DNA of 64,000 nucleotides from Mycobacterium mantenii (GTDB lineage: Bacteria > Actinomycetota > Actinomycetes > Mycobacteriales > Mycobacteriaceae), in contig NZ_AP022590.1 in assembly GCF_010731775.1 (NCBI RefSeq), forward strand, positions 3,410,001 through 3,474,000. The letters are read 5' to 3'. Shown in pieces: positions 55,539 to 64,000 of this stretch. Position 1 is the first letter of the stretch. Each line of letters starts with the position of its first letter. The notes beneath the pieces are model-generated. The model ran no database searches. It had not been told where the DNA came from and saw nothing but the letters and a program-made list of their open reading frames with translations. A program made the position numbers and the translations under genes.

Positions 55539-56450
55539 ATGACCACTGACACGGGCAGAACCGAGGGCGACAGTTGGGATTTGGCGTCCAGCGTGGGCGC
55601 GACGGCCACCATGGTCGCCGCGTCCCGCGCGCTTGCGTCCCAGGGACCGAACCCGCTACTCGACGATCCATTCGCCGACCCCCTGGTCCGCGCGGTGGGT
55701 CTGGCCCCCTTCGTTCGCATACTCGACGGGGAAGTCGATTTCGACGATGACCCACTGCTGAACCGCAAGACCCGGGCCGAACAGATGGCCGTACGGACCA
55801 GGTTCTTCGATGACTTCTTCGTGGGTGCCGCGAAAGACGGTGTGCGACAGGCGGTTATCCTCGCTTCCGGCCTCGACACCCGGGCCTACCGGTTGCAATG
55901 GCCGGCGGGCACGGTGGTCTACGAGATCGACCAGCCGCAGGTCATCGAATTCAAGACGAACACCCTGGCCGATCTCGGCGCCGCTCCGACCGCCGAGCGC
56001 CGGACAGTCGCCATCGATCTGCGCGAGGACTGGCCTGCGGCGTTGCGGGAGAGCGGTTTCGACACCACCCAGCCGACCGCGTGGAGCGCCGAGGGGTTGT
56101 TACCCTACCTGCCCCCCGATGCCCAGGATCGTTTGTTCGACAACATCGCCTCGATGAGCGCGCCGGGAAGCCGGCTCGCCACCGAGCACGTGCCCGACCC
56201 GAACGCATTCACCCAGGAGCGAGTGCAGCGCATCAGCGAGCGATGGCGGCGCGCCGGTTTCAATCTCGACGCCGCGGACCTGTTCTATCAGGGCGAGCGC
56301 AGTGTCGTCGTCGATTATTTAACCAATCACGGTTGGCAGGTGACGGCTCATCCCGTCAGGGAACTCTACGCGCGCAACGGCTTCGAGTTTCCGGAGGATG
56401 AGATGGCGGCCTTCGGCAACCTGAGTTACGTCGCCGCCATCCGCAAGTAA
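55539..56450 (+). CDS. TIGR00027-type SAM methyltransferase, copy B2
   Basis: 303 residues with the same order of blocks ([66 protein letters not shown]). It starts 13 bases after copy B1 behind an AGGAG site, so it is probably co-transcribed. No defects are seen. The substrate is unknown. Confidence 0.92.
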   Translation: MTTDTGRTEGDSWDLASSVGATATMVAASRALASQGPNPLLDDPFADPLVRAVGLAPFVRILDGEVDFDDDPLLNRKTRAEQMAVRTRFFDDFFVGAAKDGVRQAVILASGLDTRAYRLQWPAGTVVYEIDQPQVIEFKTNTLADLGAAPTAERRTVAIDLREDWPAALRESGFDTTQPTAWSAEGLLPYLPPDAQDRLFDNIASMSAPGSRLATEHVPDPNAFTQERVQRISERWRRAGFNLDAADLFYQGERSVVVDYLTNHGWQVTAHPVRELYARNGFEFPEDEMAAFGNLSYVAAIRK

Positions 56451-56459
56451 CGCTCGGGT

Positions 56460-56465
56460 TAGGGT
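56460..56465 (+). promoter_or_regulatory. -10 box TAGGGT before methyltransferase B3
   Basis: TAGGGT followed by 8 bases and ATG 56474; the TAGGGTTTG string is the same as before rmlB. Confidence 0.4.
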
Positions 56466-56473
56466 TTGAGACC

Positions 56474-57388
56474 ATGTCACGCACTCACGACGACGAGTGG
56501 GATCTGGCGTCCAGCGTCGGCGCGACCGCGACCATGGTCGCGGCCGGGCGCGCGATGGCGACCAGGGATCCCCGCGGTTTGATCAACGATCCGTTCGCCG
56601 AGCCGCTGGTGCGCGCGGTCGGGGTGGATTTCTTCACCAAGATGATGGACGGCGACCTCGATCTGGACTCCATCGAGAACGCCACCCCGGTGCGTATCCA
56701 GTCGATGGTCGACGGAATGGCGGTGCGCACCAGATTCTTTGACGATTACTTCGTCGACGCGACCGGTGGCGGGGTGCGCCAGGTGGTGATCCTGGCGTCC
56801 GGGCTGGACTCGCGCGCCTACCGGTTGCCCTGGCCGGCCGGCACCGTGGTCTACGAGATCGACCAGCCGCGGGTGATCGAGTTCAAGAGCAGCACCCTGG
56901 CCGGCGTCGGCGCCGAGCCGACCGCGACTCGGCGCACCATTCCCATCGATCTGCGCGCGGACTGGCCCACCGCGCTCAGGGCTGCGGGATTCGATACCGC
57001 GGCGCCGACGGCCTGGCTGGCCGAGGGCCTGCTGATCTACCTGCCGCCGGAGGCCCAGGATCAGCTCTTCGACAACATCACCGCGCTCAGTGCGCCCGGC
57101 AGCACCATCGCCACCGAATTCGTGCCCGGCATAGTGGATTTCGATTCCGAACGGGTCCGCGAGATGTCCGGTTCATTCCGGGAGCACGGCGTCGACATCG
57201 ACATGGCGTCGCTGGTCTACACCGGCGAACGCACGCATGTCATCGACTATCTGTCCAGCATCGGGTGGCAGGCCGATGGCGTGACGCGAACGGAACTCTT
57301 CGCGCGCAACGGCATCGAGGCGCCGGCCCCCGAGCACGACGACCCGCTCGGCGAGATCATCTTCATCAGCGCCAAGCTGGCGGGCTAG
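56474..57388 (+). CDS. TIGR00027-type SAM methyltransferase, copy B3
   Basis: 304-residue paralogue ([47 protein letters not shown], and [20 protein letters not shown], with Leu where the others have Ser). It has its own putative promoter, so it may be regulated apart from B1-B2. It is convergent with sppA, 30 bases away. Confidence 0.92.
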   Translation: MSRTHDDEWDLASSVGATATMVAAGRAMATRDPRGLINDPFAEPLVRAVGVDFFTKMMDGDLDLDSIENATPVRIQSMVDGMAVRTRFFDDYFVDATGGGVRQVVILASGLDSRAYRLPWPAGTVVYEIDQPRVIEFKSSTLAGVGAEPTATRRTIPIDLRADWPTALRAAGFDTAAPTAWLAEGLLIYLPPEAQDQLFDNITALSAPGSTIATEFVPGIVDFDSERVREMSGSFREHGVDIDMASLVYTGERTHVIDYLSSIGWQADGVTRTELFARNGIEAPAPEHDDPLGEIIFISAKLAG

Positions 57389-57418
57389 TCGCGACCATCG
57401 GCCTAGTGACCATCGGGG

Positions 57419-59194
57419 CTACAGCCGCCAGGAGCCCAGCCACAACGCGCTGGCCCCGCTGTACGACCGTTCGGCGTTGTCCAGGATGGCGCCGATGGTG
57501 CGGCCCAGCAGCGCGCCCAGCGCGTCGGGCACCGACGCGGCGGCCGGTTGCGAGGAGGCCCGCGGCCGGAGCATGTCCAGCAGCGAGCCGCCCGGGTAGG
57601 TGACGACGCGCACGGCGGTGTCCTCGTCAAGTCCGGCAAGGATTTTCGCCCGGCGCAGCGCGGTTCGGAAGCCGCCCAGTTCGTCGACCAAGCCCCGCTC
57701 GCGGGCGTCGGCACCGGTCCAGATGCGGCCCCGGGCGACCCGGTCGACGGCTTCGGTGGTCAGGTTGCGGCCGTCGGCGACCCGCTCGAGGAAGTCGGCG
57801 TACACCAGGTCGGCCTCGGCTTCCCGGCGGGCGCGCTGCTCCGGGGTGAACGGAGTCTCGATCGACCACGCGTCGGCGTTGGCGTTGGTGCGCACGGTGT
57901 CCAGCCCGACGCCCAGGCGCTCCAAGAGATCCCGGATCACCAGCTTGCCGGTGAGCACGCCGATCGAACCGGTGATGGTCGCGGGGCTGGCCACGATCGC
58001 GTCGGCGGCCGCCGCGATGTAGTAGCCGCCGGAGGCGGCGACTGCACCCATCGACGCCACTACCGGCTTGCCGCGTTTGCGAGCCCTTTTCACCTCGCGC
58101 CACAGGGTTTCCGATGCGGTCACCGAGCCCCCGGGGCTGTTCACCCGCAGCACGATCGCGGACACCGACTCGTTGGCGGCGGCCTCCCGCAGCGCCGGGG
58201 CGATGGTGTCGCTTCCGACGGTGGAGGCGCCGAACGGCAGGAACTGGGGCCCGCCACGCCCGTCGACGATCGTGCCGTCGACGTTGATGACGGCCACCGT
58301 CGGCTTGGGGCGCCGCCCGGGAACCGAGGGCACCGGCGGGGTCAGCCGGGAAGATCGGGCCGCACCTGCGTAGCGCGACAGATACAACCTCGGTGGTGCG
58401 CTCTCCTCGGAAACATCTTGCACCCCAACCATTTCCGCCATCCGGTCGTAGGCCTCGTCCCGGAAGCCGATCCGGTCGACCAGGCCCGCGGACACGGCCT
58501 CCTCGCGCAGCAGCGGGGCGCGGTCGGCGAGCGCGTCGAGCACGCCGGCATCGAGCTTGCGCGATTCCGCGACCGCTGCCCACACCTGCTCCTGCACGCT
58601 CTCCAACATCCGGGTGACGGCCTCGCGGTGGGCCTCGGTGAAGCCGTGCTCGGTGAAACGGTTCGCGGCCGACTTGTATTCGCCGCGCGCGACGAATTGC
58701 GCTTCGATCCCGGCTTTGTCGAACGCGTCGCGCAGGAAGGTCTCGTTGCTGGCGAAGCCGATCAGCCCGACGCTTCCGGCAGGCTGCATCCAGACCTCGC
58801 CGAACGCCGAAGCCAGGCAGTACGACAACGTGCCCGGGTAGGTCTCGGCCCAGGCCAGGGACGGCTTGGCGGCGGTGAAGGCGGCGATGGCCTCGCGCAG
58901 CTCCTGCACCGCGGCCGCCGGCGACGCGGTGAGTTGTACCCGCGCGATCAGCCCGGCCACCCGCGGATCCTCGGCCGCCCGGTAGATGGCGGCCACCATG
59001 TCGCGCAGCGCTACCGGCCGGCCCCCGCTGATGAGGGCCAGCGGGTCGAAGCCCGTCGTCTCCGGCGGGATCGAACGCAGGTCCAGCTCGAGCACACAAC
59101 CGTTGGGCACGCCGCGATGGCGGGCGGTATCGACCCGCCCGGCCAGGGTCCGAACCTCGTCGACGCCGGGGATCGAAGGCAGGAAAGCGAACAT
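57419..59194 (-). CDS. sppA: Signal peptide peptidase SppA (protease IV, 67-kDa type)
   Basis: Membrane-associated serine protease that degrades cleaved signal peptides. The 591 residues form a duplicated crotonase-like fold. The general base is Lys174 in GEYKSAAN in the first half and the nucleophile Ser388 in VAASGGYYIA in the second, with DAIVASPATITGSIGVL after it. No obvious N-terminal membrane helix is seen. A leaderless ATG is supported by TAGTCT 6 bases upstream. It corresponds to Rv0724. Confidence 0.94.
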   Translation of the reverse strand: MFAFLPSIPGVDEVRTLAGRVDTARHRGVPNGCVLELDLRSIPPETTGFDPLALISGGRPVALRDMVAAIYRAAEDPRVAGLIARVQLTASPAAAVQELREAIAAFTAAKPSLAWAETYPGTLSYCLASAFGEVWMQPAGSVGLIGFASNETFLRDAFDKAGIEAQFVARGEYKSAANRFTEHGFTEAHREAVTRMLESVQEQVWAAVAESRKLDAGVLDALADRAPLLREEAVSAGLVDRIGFRDEAYDRMAEMVGVQDVSEESAPPRLYLSRYAGAARSSRLTPPVPSVPGRRPKPTVAVINVDGTIVDGRGGPQFLPFGASTVGSDTIAPALREAAANESVSAIVLRVNSPGGSVTASETLWREVKRARKRGKPVVASMGAVAASGGYYIAAAADAIVASPATITGSIGVLTGKLVIRDLLERLGVGLDTVRTNANADAWSIETPFTPEQRARREAEADLVYADFLERVADGRNLTTEAVDRVARGRIWTGADARERGLVDELGGFRTALRRAKILAGLDEDTAVRVVTYPGGSLLDMLRPRASSQPAAASVPDALGALLGRTIGAILDNAERSYSGASALWLGSWRL

Positions 59195-59200
59195 GTCTGC

Positions 59201-59206
59201 AGACTA
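59201..59206 (-). promoter_or_regulatory. -10 box TAGTCT for leaderless sppA
   Basis: On the minus strand TAGTCT is followed by 6 bases and the sppA ATG at 59194. It faces away from the TACGGT box of the next gene only 14 bases to the right. Confidence 0.5.
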
Positions 59207-59220
59207 CAGAGAGATGCCCG

Positions 59221-59226
59221 TACGGT
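59221..59226 (+). promoter_or_regulatory. -10 box TACGGT for the leaderless LLM gene
   Basis: TACGGT followed by 6 bases and GTG 59233. The -35 region of this promoter would overlap the sppA promoter and start codon. Confidence 0.5.
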
Positions 59227-59232
59227 GGTCGG

Positions 59233-60159
59233 GTGAGGTTCTCCATCGCGATCCCGCAGTTCGACTACGACGGTTTCGACGGGGCGGGGCTGCGCGCTTT
59301 CCTCGCGCGCGCCGAGGAGCTCGGGTTCGAGGGCGGCTGGCTGCTCGAACAGATCATCGGGCCCGCACCGTTGCTGGCGCCGCTGGAACTGCTGGCGTAT
59401 TGCGCCGCCTGCACCGAGCGGCTGCGCCTGGGCGTCGGCGTCCTGGTGACGTCGCTGCACGACCCGTTGCAGTTGGCCTCGGCCGCCACCGCCGTCGACC
59501 GACTCAGCCACGGCCGGCTGGACATCGGTGTCGCCCCCGGTGGCGGTAGGCGGAAGTTCGCCGCCTTCGGCGTCGACAAGGACACCTTCATCTCGTATTT
59601 CAGCGAGGGGCTGGAGCTGATGAAGGCCGCGTGGTCCGACGAGCCGAGGGTGACGTTTCACGGCCGGTTCCGCGACGTCGACGACCTGCCCATCCAACCC
59701 AAGCCGGTGCAGCGACCGCACCCGCCGATCTGGTTCGGCGGCCTCGCGCCCAAGGCGCTGGCCCGCGCGGTGCGGCACGGCGACTCATTCCTGGGCGCCG
59801 GCTCGTCGACCACCGAAGCGTTCGCCGGCGCCGTGAACGTCGTGCGCCGCGAGCTCGACGAGCAACACAAGGACCCCGCCGGCTTCACCATCGGCAAACG
59901 CGTCTATTTGATGGTCGACGACGACGCCGCCCAGGCACGGGAACGTGTGCTCGCCGGGCTGGACCGCATCTACGGGCGGATGCCCGGCGTGCAGGACGTG
60001 CCGGTCTACGGCACACCCGACGACGTGGTGCGCGGGCTGCGTGAGGTCATCGACGCCGGGGCGCAGATGGTGCTGCTGAACCCCGTCGGCACCGATGCCC
60101 GCGAGAACCGTGAGCAGATGGAACGCCTTGCCGCAGAAGTGATTCCGCAGCTGAGCTAG
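59233..60159 (+). CDS. LLM-class F420/flavin-dependent oxidoreductase
   Basis: 308-residue luciferase-like monooxygenase family protein: FSIAIPQFDYDGFDGAGLR, LGVGVLVTSLHDPLQLA, SHGRLDIGVAPGGGRRKF and PPIWFGGLAPKALARA are typical TIM-barrel segments. It is more distant from the two Rv3463-like copies at 15286-17036 than they are from each other. It has a leaderless GTG start. It ends directly against the rplO stop (convergent). The substrate is unknown. Confidence 0.86.
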   Translation: MRFSIAIPQFDYDGFDGAGLRAFLARAEELGFEGGWLLEQIIGPAPLLAPLELLAYCAACTERLRLGVGVLVTSLHDPLQLASAATAVDRLSHGRLDIGVAPGGGRRKFAAFGVDKDTFISYFSEGLELMKAAWSDEPRVTFHGRFRDVDDLPIQPKPVQRPHPPIWFGGLAPKALARAVRHGDSFLGAGSSTTEAFAGAVNVVRRELDEQHKDPAGFTIGKRVYLMVDDDAAQARERVLAGLDRIYGRMPGVQDVPVYGTPDDVVRGLREVIDAGAQMVLLNPVGTDARENREQMERLAAEVIPQLS

Positions 60160-60603
60160 CTAGGACAGCTCGGTCGCCGAACCGCCCGCGGCGGTGATCT
60201 TCTCGCGTGCGCTGCCGCTGAACTTGTGCGCGGACACCTCGACCTTGACCGTCAGCTTGCCGTCGCCGAGGACCTTGACCAACGAGTTGCGACGAACCGC
60301 ACCCTTGGCCACCAACTCGTCCACGCCGATCGAACCGCCCTGCGGGAAAAGCCGATTGAGGTCGCCGACGTTGACGATCTCGTACTCGGTACGGAAGCGG
60401 TTGCGGAAGCCCTTGAGCTTGGGCAGCCGCATGTGGATCGGCATCTGGCCACCCTCGAAGGTCGCAGGCACGTTCTTGCGTGCCTTGGTGCCCTTGGTAC
60501 CGCGACCGGCGGTCTTGCCCTTGGAGCCCTCACCGCGACCGACCCGGGTGCGCGCGGTCTTCGACCCGCGCGCCGGCTTGAGATCGTGCAGCTTGATCGT
60601 CAT
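60160..60603 (-). CDS. rplO: 50S ribosomal protein L15
   Basis: L15 of the large subunit, 147 residues, with a Gly/Lys/Arg-rich N-terminus ([20 protein letters not shown]) and the C-terminal core ([25 protein letters not shown]). It is the last gene of the spc operon in this window; secY does not follow. The start overlaps the rpmD stop (ATGA). Confidence 0.99.
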   Translation of the reverse strand: MTIKLHDLKPARGSKTARTRVGRGEGSKGKTAGRGTKGTKARKNVPATFEGGQMPIHMRLPKLKGFRNRFRTEYEIVNVGDLNRLFPQGGSIGVDELVAKGAVRRNSLVKVLGDGKLTVKVEVSAHKFSGSAREKITAAGGSATELS

Positions 60604-60818
60604 TTCTTGCTACCTCCGGAACCCGCGGCCGTCGCCTCCGCCGGCTCCACCTCGACGAGGTGGCTGACGACCGCGATCAGCCCGCGGGTCTGCGCGTTGT
60701 CCTCGCGGACCACTGACTGGCGAATCTTTCGCAGGCCCAGGGTGCGCAGGGACTCGCGCTGCTTCCAGCGGGCCCCGATGGTGCTGCGCACCTGGGTGAT
60801 CTTCAGTTGACTACTCAT
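60600..60818 (-). CDS. rpmD: 50S ribosomal protein L30
   Basis: 72-residue L30 with the standard core ([36 protein letters not shown]) and a short Gly/Lys tail. Both ends overlap neighbours by 4 bases (rpsE stop, rplO start), consistent with tight translational coupling. Confidence 0.98.
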   Translation of the reverse strand: MSSQLKITQVRSTIGARWKQRESLRTLGLRKIRQSVVREDNAQTRGLIAVVSHLVEVEPAEATAAGSGGSKK

Positions 60819-61498
60819 GGCTGCGCCCCCGAGGTCTGGGCCTCGCGGGCCGCAGCACTGGCCATCGCGTCACTTTCGCGGCGCGCCTTGAGCATTCCGG
60901 CCGGCGCAACGTCCTCGATGGGCAGGCCACGGCGCGCGGCCACCTCCTCGGGGCGCTGCAGCAGCTTGAGCGCGGCGACCGTCGCGTGCACCACGTTGAT
61001 CGCGTTGTCGCTACCCAGTGACTTGGCCAGGATGTCGTGCACACCAGCGCATTCCAGCACCGCACGGGCGGCACCACCGGCGATCACACCGGTACCCGGG
61101 CTGGCGGGACGCAGCAGCACCACACCGGCGGCCGCCTCACCCTGCACCGGGTGGGTGATGGTCCCGCGGATCAGCGGCACCCGGAAAAAGCTCTTCCGGG
61201 CCTCCTCGACGCCCTTGGCGATGGCCGCGGGAACTTCCTTGGCCTTGCCGTAGCCGACACCGACCATGCCGTTGCCGTCTCCGACGATCACCAGCGCGGT
61301 GAAGCTGAATCGCCGACCACCCTTGACCACCTTGGAGACACGGTTGATCGCGACAACCCGTTCCAGGTAGTTGCTCTTGTCGCCGTCGCGGTCGCGGCCA
61401 CCACGACCGCCGTCGCCACGCCGACCGCGGCTGTCGCGGTCACCGCGCGAGTCACGGCTGTCGCCGGCGCCTCGTCCGCCGGCCGGCTGCTCCGCCAT
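60815..61498 (-). CDS. rpsE: 30S ribosomal protein S5
   Basis: S5 helps translational accuracy. The 227 residues from ATG 61498 (MAEQPAGG) begin with a roughly 45-residue Arg/Asp/Gly-rich extension, then the core [20 protein letters not shown] and [15 protein letters not shown] reject a longer start at 61567 because the mycobacterial protein begins with MAEQPAG. The C-terminal about 20 residues are Ala/Ser-rich. Confidence 0.98.
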   Translation of the reverse strand: MAEQPAGGRGAGDSRDSRGDRDSRGRRGDGGRGGRDRDGDKSNYLERVVAINRVSKVVKGGRRFSFTALVIVGDGNGMVGVGYGKAKEVPAAIAKGVEEARKSFFRVPLIRGTITHPVQGEAAAGVVLLRPASPGTGVIAGGAARAVLECAGVHDILAKSLGSDNAINVVHATVAALKLLQRPEEVAARRGLPIEDVAPAGMLKARRESDAMASAAAREAQTSGAQP

Positions 61499-61535
61499 TA
61501 TGCGGTCCTTCCAGTCGTGTTCAAGCTCTCTGTCA

Positions 61536-61943
61536 TCAGAATTGCAATCCGTTCTCGCGTGCGGCATCGGCCAGCGCCGCGATCCGTCCGCCGTAGGTGT
61601 ATCCGCCTCGGTCGAAGACCACGCTGTCGATGCCGGCGGCCTTGGCGCGTTCGGCGATCAGCTGGCCCACCCGCACGCTGCGGGCTTTCTTGTCTCCCTG
61701 CAGGCTGCGCACGTCGTCCTCGATCGACGACGCCGCGGCCACCGTGGTCCCGGTCTCGTCGTTGACCAGTTGCACGTGAATGTGTCGCGCGGACCGGTTG
61801 ATCACCAGCCGCGGACGCTCCGGAGTACCGGCGATCTTCTTGCGCAGCCGTGCGTGCCTGCGCAGCCGAGAGACGCGTCGAGTCGCGGATACGCTCTGCC
61901 CCAACGGCTTTCGCGCGGCGATGCCGCCTTGTGTTTGCGCCAT
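61536..61943 (-). CDS. rplR: 50S ribosomal protein L18
   Basis: L18 binds 5S rRNA. The 135 residues contain the core [20 protein letters not shown] to [16 protein letters not shown]. The N-terminus ([15 protein letters not shown]) is about 13 residues longer than M. tuberculosis L18 as I recall it; a GTG just before SATRR could be an alternative start, but the upstream ATG sits 2 bases after rplF and is preferred. Confidence 0.97.
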   Translation of the reverse strand: MAQTQGGIAARKPLGQSVSATRRVSRLRRHARLRKKIAGTPERPRLVINRSARHIHVQLVNDETGTTVAAASSIEDDVRSLQGDKKARSVRVGQLIAERAKAAGIDSVVFDRGGYTYGGRIAALADAARENGLQF

Positions 61944-61945
61944 GA

Positions 61946-62485
61946 TTACTTACCTGTCTTTCCGACCTTGCGCCGGATCTGCTCACCCTCGTAGCGCACG
62001 CCCTTGCCCTTGTACGGGTCGGGGCGGCGCAGACGGCGGATGTTCGCCGAGATCTGGCCGACCTTCTGCTTGTCGATCCCGGTGATGGAAAACTTCGTCG
62101 GCGACTGGACGGCGAACGTGATGCCGTCCGGAGCCTCGATCACCACGGGGTGGCTGTAGCCCAATGCGAACTCGAGGTTGGAGCCCTTGAGCTGCACCCG
62201 GTAACCGACGCCGAAGATCTCCATCTTGGTGGTGTACCCCTCGGTCACGCCGGTGACCAGGTTGGACACCAGGGTGCGCGACAGTCCGTGCAGCGAGCGG
62301 TTGCGCCGCTCGTCGTTGGGACGGGCGACCACGATCGCGCCATCGTCGTTGCGCGACACGGTGATCGGCTCGGCCACCGTCAGATCCAGGGCGCCCTTGG
62401 GTCCCTTCACCGACACCTTCTGACCGTCGATCGTCACGTCGACTCCGGACGGGACTGGAACCGGCTGCTTACCAATGCGAGACAT
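61946..62485 (-). CDS. rplF: 50S ribosomal protein L6
   Basis: L6, a two-domain rRNA-binding protein near the factor-binding site; 179 residues. It starts [15 protein letters not shown], with [23 protein letters not shown] and the C-terminal [18 protein letters not shown] motif. It lies 23 bases after rpsH. Confidence 0.99.
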   Translation of the reverse strand: MSRIGKQPVPVPSGVDVTIDGQKVSVKGPKGALDLTVAEPITVSRNDDGAIVVARPNDERRNRSLHGLSRTLVSNLVTGVTEGYTTKMEIFGVGYRVQLKGSNLEFALGYSHPVVIEAPDGITFAVQSPTKFSITGIDKQKVGQISANIRRLRRPDPYKGKGVRYEGEQIRRKVGKTGK

Positions 62486-62508
62486 AGTCTTTCGTTACCT
62501 CCCCGCCC

Positions 62509-62907
62509 TTACCAGACGTACGCGAGGACTTCGCCGCCCACGCCCTGTCGGGCTGCCTGGCGGTCGGTCAGCAGACCCGAGGAGGTGGAGATGATCGCCA
62601 CACCCAGGCCACCGAGCACGCGCGGCAGATTGGTGGATTTCGCGTACACCCGCAGACCGGGTTTGGACACGCGGCGCAGGCCGGCGATGCTTCGCTCCCT
62701 GCTCGGCCCGTACTTGAGCTGAACGATCAGCGACTTGCCGACCCGAGCATCCTCGGTCCGGAAGTCGGTGATGTAGCCCTCGCTCTTGAGGATCTGGGCG
62801 ATGTTTGCCTTGATCTTGGAGTGCGGCAACGTCACCTCGTCGTGATACGCCGAATTGGCGTTGCGCAGACGTGTCAAGAAGTCTGCGATCGGGTCCGTCA
62901 TGGTCAT
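62509..62907 (-). CDS. rpsH: 30S ribosomal protein S8
   Basis: S8 binds helix 21 of 16S rRNA and, in some bacteria, its own mRNA. The 132 residues start [18 protein letters not shown] and end with the [26 protein letters not shown] tail. It is preceded by a 139-base spacer after rpsN, in which I see no gene. Confidence 0.99.
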   Translation of the reverse strand: MTMTDPIADFLTRLRNANSAYHDEVTLPHSKIKANIAQILKSEGYITDFRTEDARVGKSLIVQLKYGPSRERSIAGLRRVSKPGLRVYAKSTNLPRVLGGLGVAIISTSSGLLTDRQAARQGVGGEVLAYVW

Positions 62908-63046
62908 CGAGCGCCACTCCTCTTCATCGCTGCGCTCTGCATCGTCGTTGTCGCAGTCATGACAGTGTCTGTCACCTTCCTCGCGATGGTTCCCGGTCCG
63001 GGCCTGTCGCGCACCTTTTCTGGGTTGGTCTTACGGGTTGGGGCTG

Positions 63047-63232
63047 TTACCAGCTGCTCTTCTGCACGCCGGGCAGTTCGCCCGCGTGCGCCATCTCGCG
63101 CAGGCAGATCCGGCACAGGCCGAATTTGCGGAAGACCGCGCGCGGGCGGCCGCACCTGTTGCAACGCGTGTAGCCGCGCACCGCGAACTTCGGCTTGCGT
63201 GCGGCCTTGTTGACCAGTGCCTTCTTTGCCAT
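63047..63232 (-). CDS. rpsN: 30S ribosomal protein S14, type Z (zinc form)
   Basis: 61-residue S14 with two CxxC pairs (CNRCGRP and CRIC), which bind zinc. This is the form in the spc operon (rpsN1/rpsZ); a zinc-free paralogue is usually elsewhere and induced by zinc limitation. It lies 4 bases after rplE. Confidence 0.98.
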   Translation of the reverse strand: MAKKALVNKAARKPKFAVRGYTRCNRCGRPRAVFRKFGLCRICLREMAHAGELPGVQKSSW

Positions 63233-63236
63233 CTAC

Positions 63237-63809
63237 TCAGTTCTCCTTGAACGGAAAGCCGAGGGCCCGCAACAGCGCTCGTCCTTCGTCGTCAGTCGTC
63301 GCCGAGGTGACGACGTTGATGTCCATGCCGCGGACCCGGTCGATCTTGTCCACGTCGATCTCGTGGAACACCGACTGCTCAGCCAGGCCGAAGGTGTAGT
63401 TGCCGACACCGTCGAACTGCTTGGGCGAAAGCCCGCGGAAGTCGCGGATACGGGGCAGCGCGATCGAGGTGAGACGGTCCAGGAACTCCCACATCCGGTC
63501 CCCGCGCAGGGTGACCCGCGCACCGATCGGCATGCCCTCACGCAGCTTGAACTGGGCGATGGACTTGCGTGCGCGGCGGATTTCGGGCCGCTGCCCGGTG
63601 ATCGCCGCCAAGTCGGTGACCGCGCCGTTGATCAACTTCGCGTCCCGCGCCGCGTCGCCGACACCCATGTTGACGACGACCTTGGTCACCGTTGGGATCT
63701 GCATGACATTGGCGTAGCCGAACTGCTGCTGCAACGAATCACGAATCTCGCTGCGGTAGCGCTCTTTCAGGCGCGGCTGAACCTTTTCTTTAGCCTCTGC
63801 TGTGGTCAT
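63237..63809 (-). CDS. rplE: 50S ribosomal protein L5
   Basis: L5 contacts 5S rRNA and the P-site tRNA. The 190 residues include the core [47 protein letters not shown] and the [16 protein letters not shown] end. It starts one base after the rplX stop. Confidence 0.99.
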   Translation of the reverse strand: MTTAEAKEKVQPRLKERYRSEIRDSLQQQFGYANVMQIPTVTKVVVNMGVGDAARDAKLINGAVTDLAAITGQRPEIRRARKSIAQFKLREGMPIGARVTLRGDRMWEFLDRLTSIALPRIRDFRGLSPKQFDGVGNYTFGLAEQSVFHEIDVDKIDRVRGMDINVVTSATTDDEGRALLRALGFPFKEN

Positions 63810-63810
63810 G

Positions 63811-64000
63811 CTAGATGTCCTTGCCGTTGCGCTTGGAGATACGAACCCGCTTGCCGGTCTCCTCGTCGAGCCGGTAACCGACGCGGGCCGGCTTACCGTC
63901 CGAGTCGACGACCATCACGTTGGAGACGTGGATGGGGGCTTCCTGGGTGACGATGCCGCCCGACTGCGCTCCGCGTTGGTTGGTCGAAATCGCGGTGTGC
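63811..64000 (-). CDS. rplX: 50S ribosomal protein L24 (C-terminal part)
   Basis: Partial gene entering from the right edge. The last 62 or so residues read as the L24 C-terminal domain ([37 protein letters not shown]). The TAG stop at 63811-63813 is followed at once by rplE. The N-terminal KOW motif lies outside the window. Confidence 0.95.
   Translation of the reverse strand, partial: HTAISTNQRGAQSGGIVTQEAPIHVSNVMVVDSDGKPARVGYRLDEETGKRVRISKRNGKDI

Noticed and set aside
61499..61567. Longer start of rpsE
   Set aside because: The mycobacterial S5 N-terminus MAEQPAG begins at 61498, and the extra residues would overlap the rplR coding end.

Overview
The window is high-GC actinobacterial DNA and is almost certainly from a Mycobacterium. 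It carries the ESX-4 secretion genes, tandem cutinase-like genes, the rmlB-rmlC pair, sigL-rslA, a run of TIGR00027-type SAM methyltransferases, and ribosomal operons whose order matches two separate M. tuberculosis blocks (Rv3447c-Rv3465 and Rv0715-Rv0736, plus Rv0751c-Rv0753c). Here the two blocks are joined. The content and tandem accessory genes fit a slow-growing, M. avium complex-like species, but the species is an inference from gene order recalled from memory.

Layout: 1-5455 holds ESX-4 (eccC4 partial, eccD4, mycP4, eccB4). 5577-7172 holds two exported cutinase-family hydrolases. 7169-11795 is the alpha ribosomal operon on the minus strand (infA-rpmJ-rpsM-rpsK-rpsD-rpoA-rplQ-truA). 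12040-15257 is a two-gene signalling pair: a receiver domain fused to a thioredoxin-reductase-like flavoprotein, and a cNMP-domain histidine kinase. 15286-17036 has two tandem F420-type (LLM) oxidoreductases. 17063-18665 is rmlB-rmlC for dTDP-rhamnose. 18921-22388 has three tandem acyltransferase-3 membrane proteins. 22342-26825 is a minus-strand redox cluster: flavoprotein, ECF sigma factor, Tat-type Rieske protein, cupredoxin lipoprotein, metallophosphoesterase and membrane protein. 26929-30527 is the valine-degradation operon mmsA-fadE9-mmsB. 30531-38793 is an apparent small-molecule locus: ThDP enzyme, SRPBCC protein, KAS III-like enzyme, HisC-like aminotransferase and MarR regulator in one operon, with a divergent ABC exporter. 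38780-42513 is a sigL operon extended by a flavin monooxygenase, a DUF4389-like protein and a methyltransferase; five 13-14 bp repeats sit just upstream of its promoter. 42681-45354 is map-adk-secY. 45635-57388 mixes five paralogous methyltransferases with sugar-acid genes (FGGY kinase, 2-hydroxyacid dehydrogenase, class II aldolase). 57419-60159 holds sppA and another LLM oxidoreductase. 60160-64000 is the distal spc ribosomal operon.

The ribosomal genes therefore appear as three same-strand segments: rplX...rplO, secY-adk-map, and infA...rplQ. They are separated by about 15 kb and 31 kb of accessory genes. Many genes appear to be leaderless, with a TANNNT -10 box 6-8 bases before an ATG or GTG. 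Gene coupling through 4-base ATGA or GTGA overlaps is common. I saw no tRNA, rRNA, CRISPR array or insertion sequence, and no gap between genes longer than 300 bases.

The best candidates for an undescribed system are the KAS III/PLP/ThDP operon with its own MarR and exporter; the ECF sigma-Rieske pair, in which the exported Rieske protein may be a redox-sensing anti-sigma factor; and the receiver-flavoprotein fusion that lacks the reductase CxxC.
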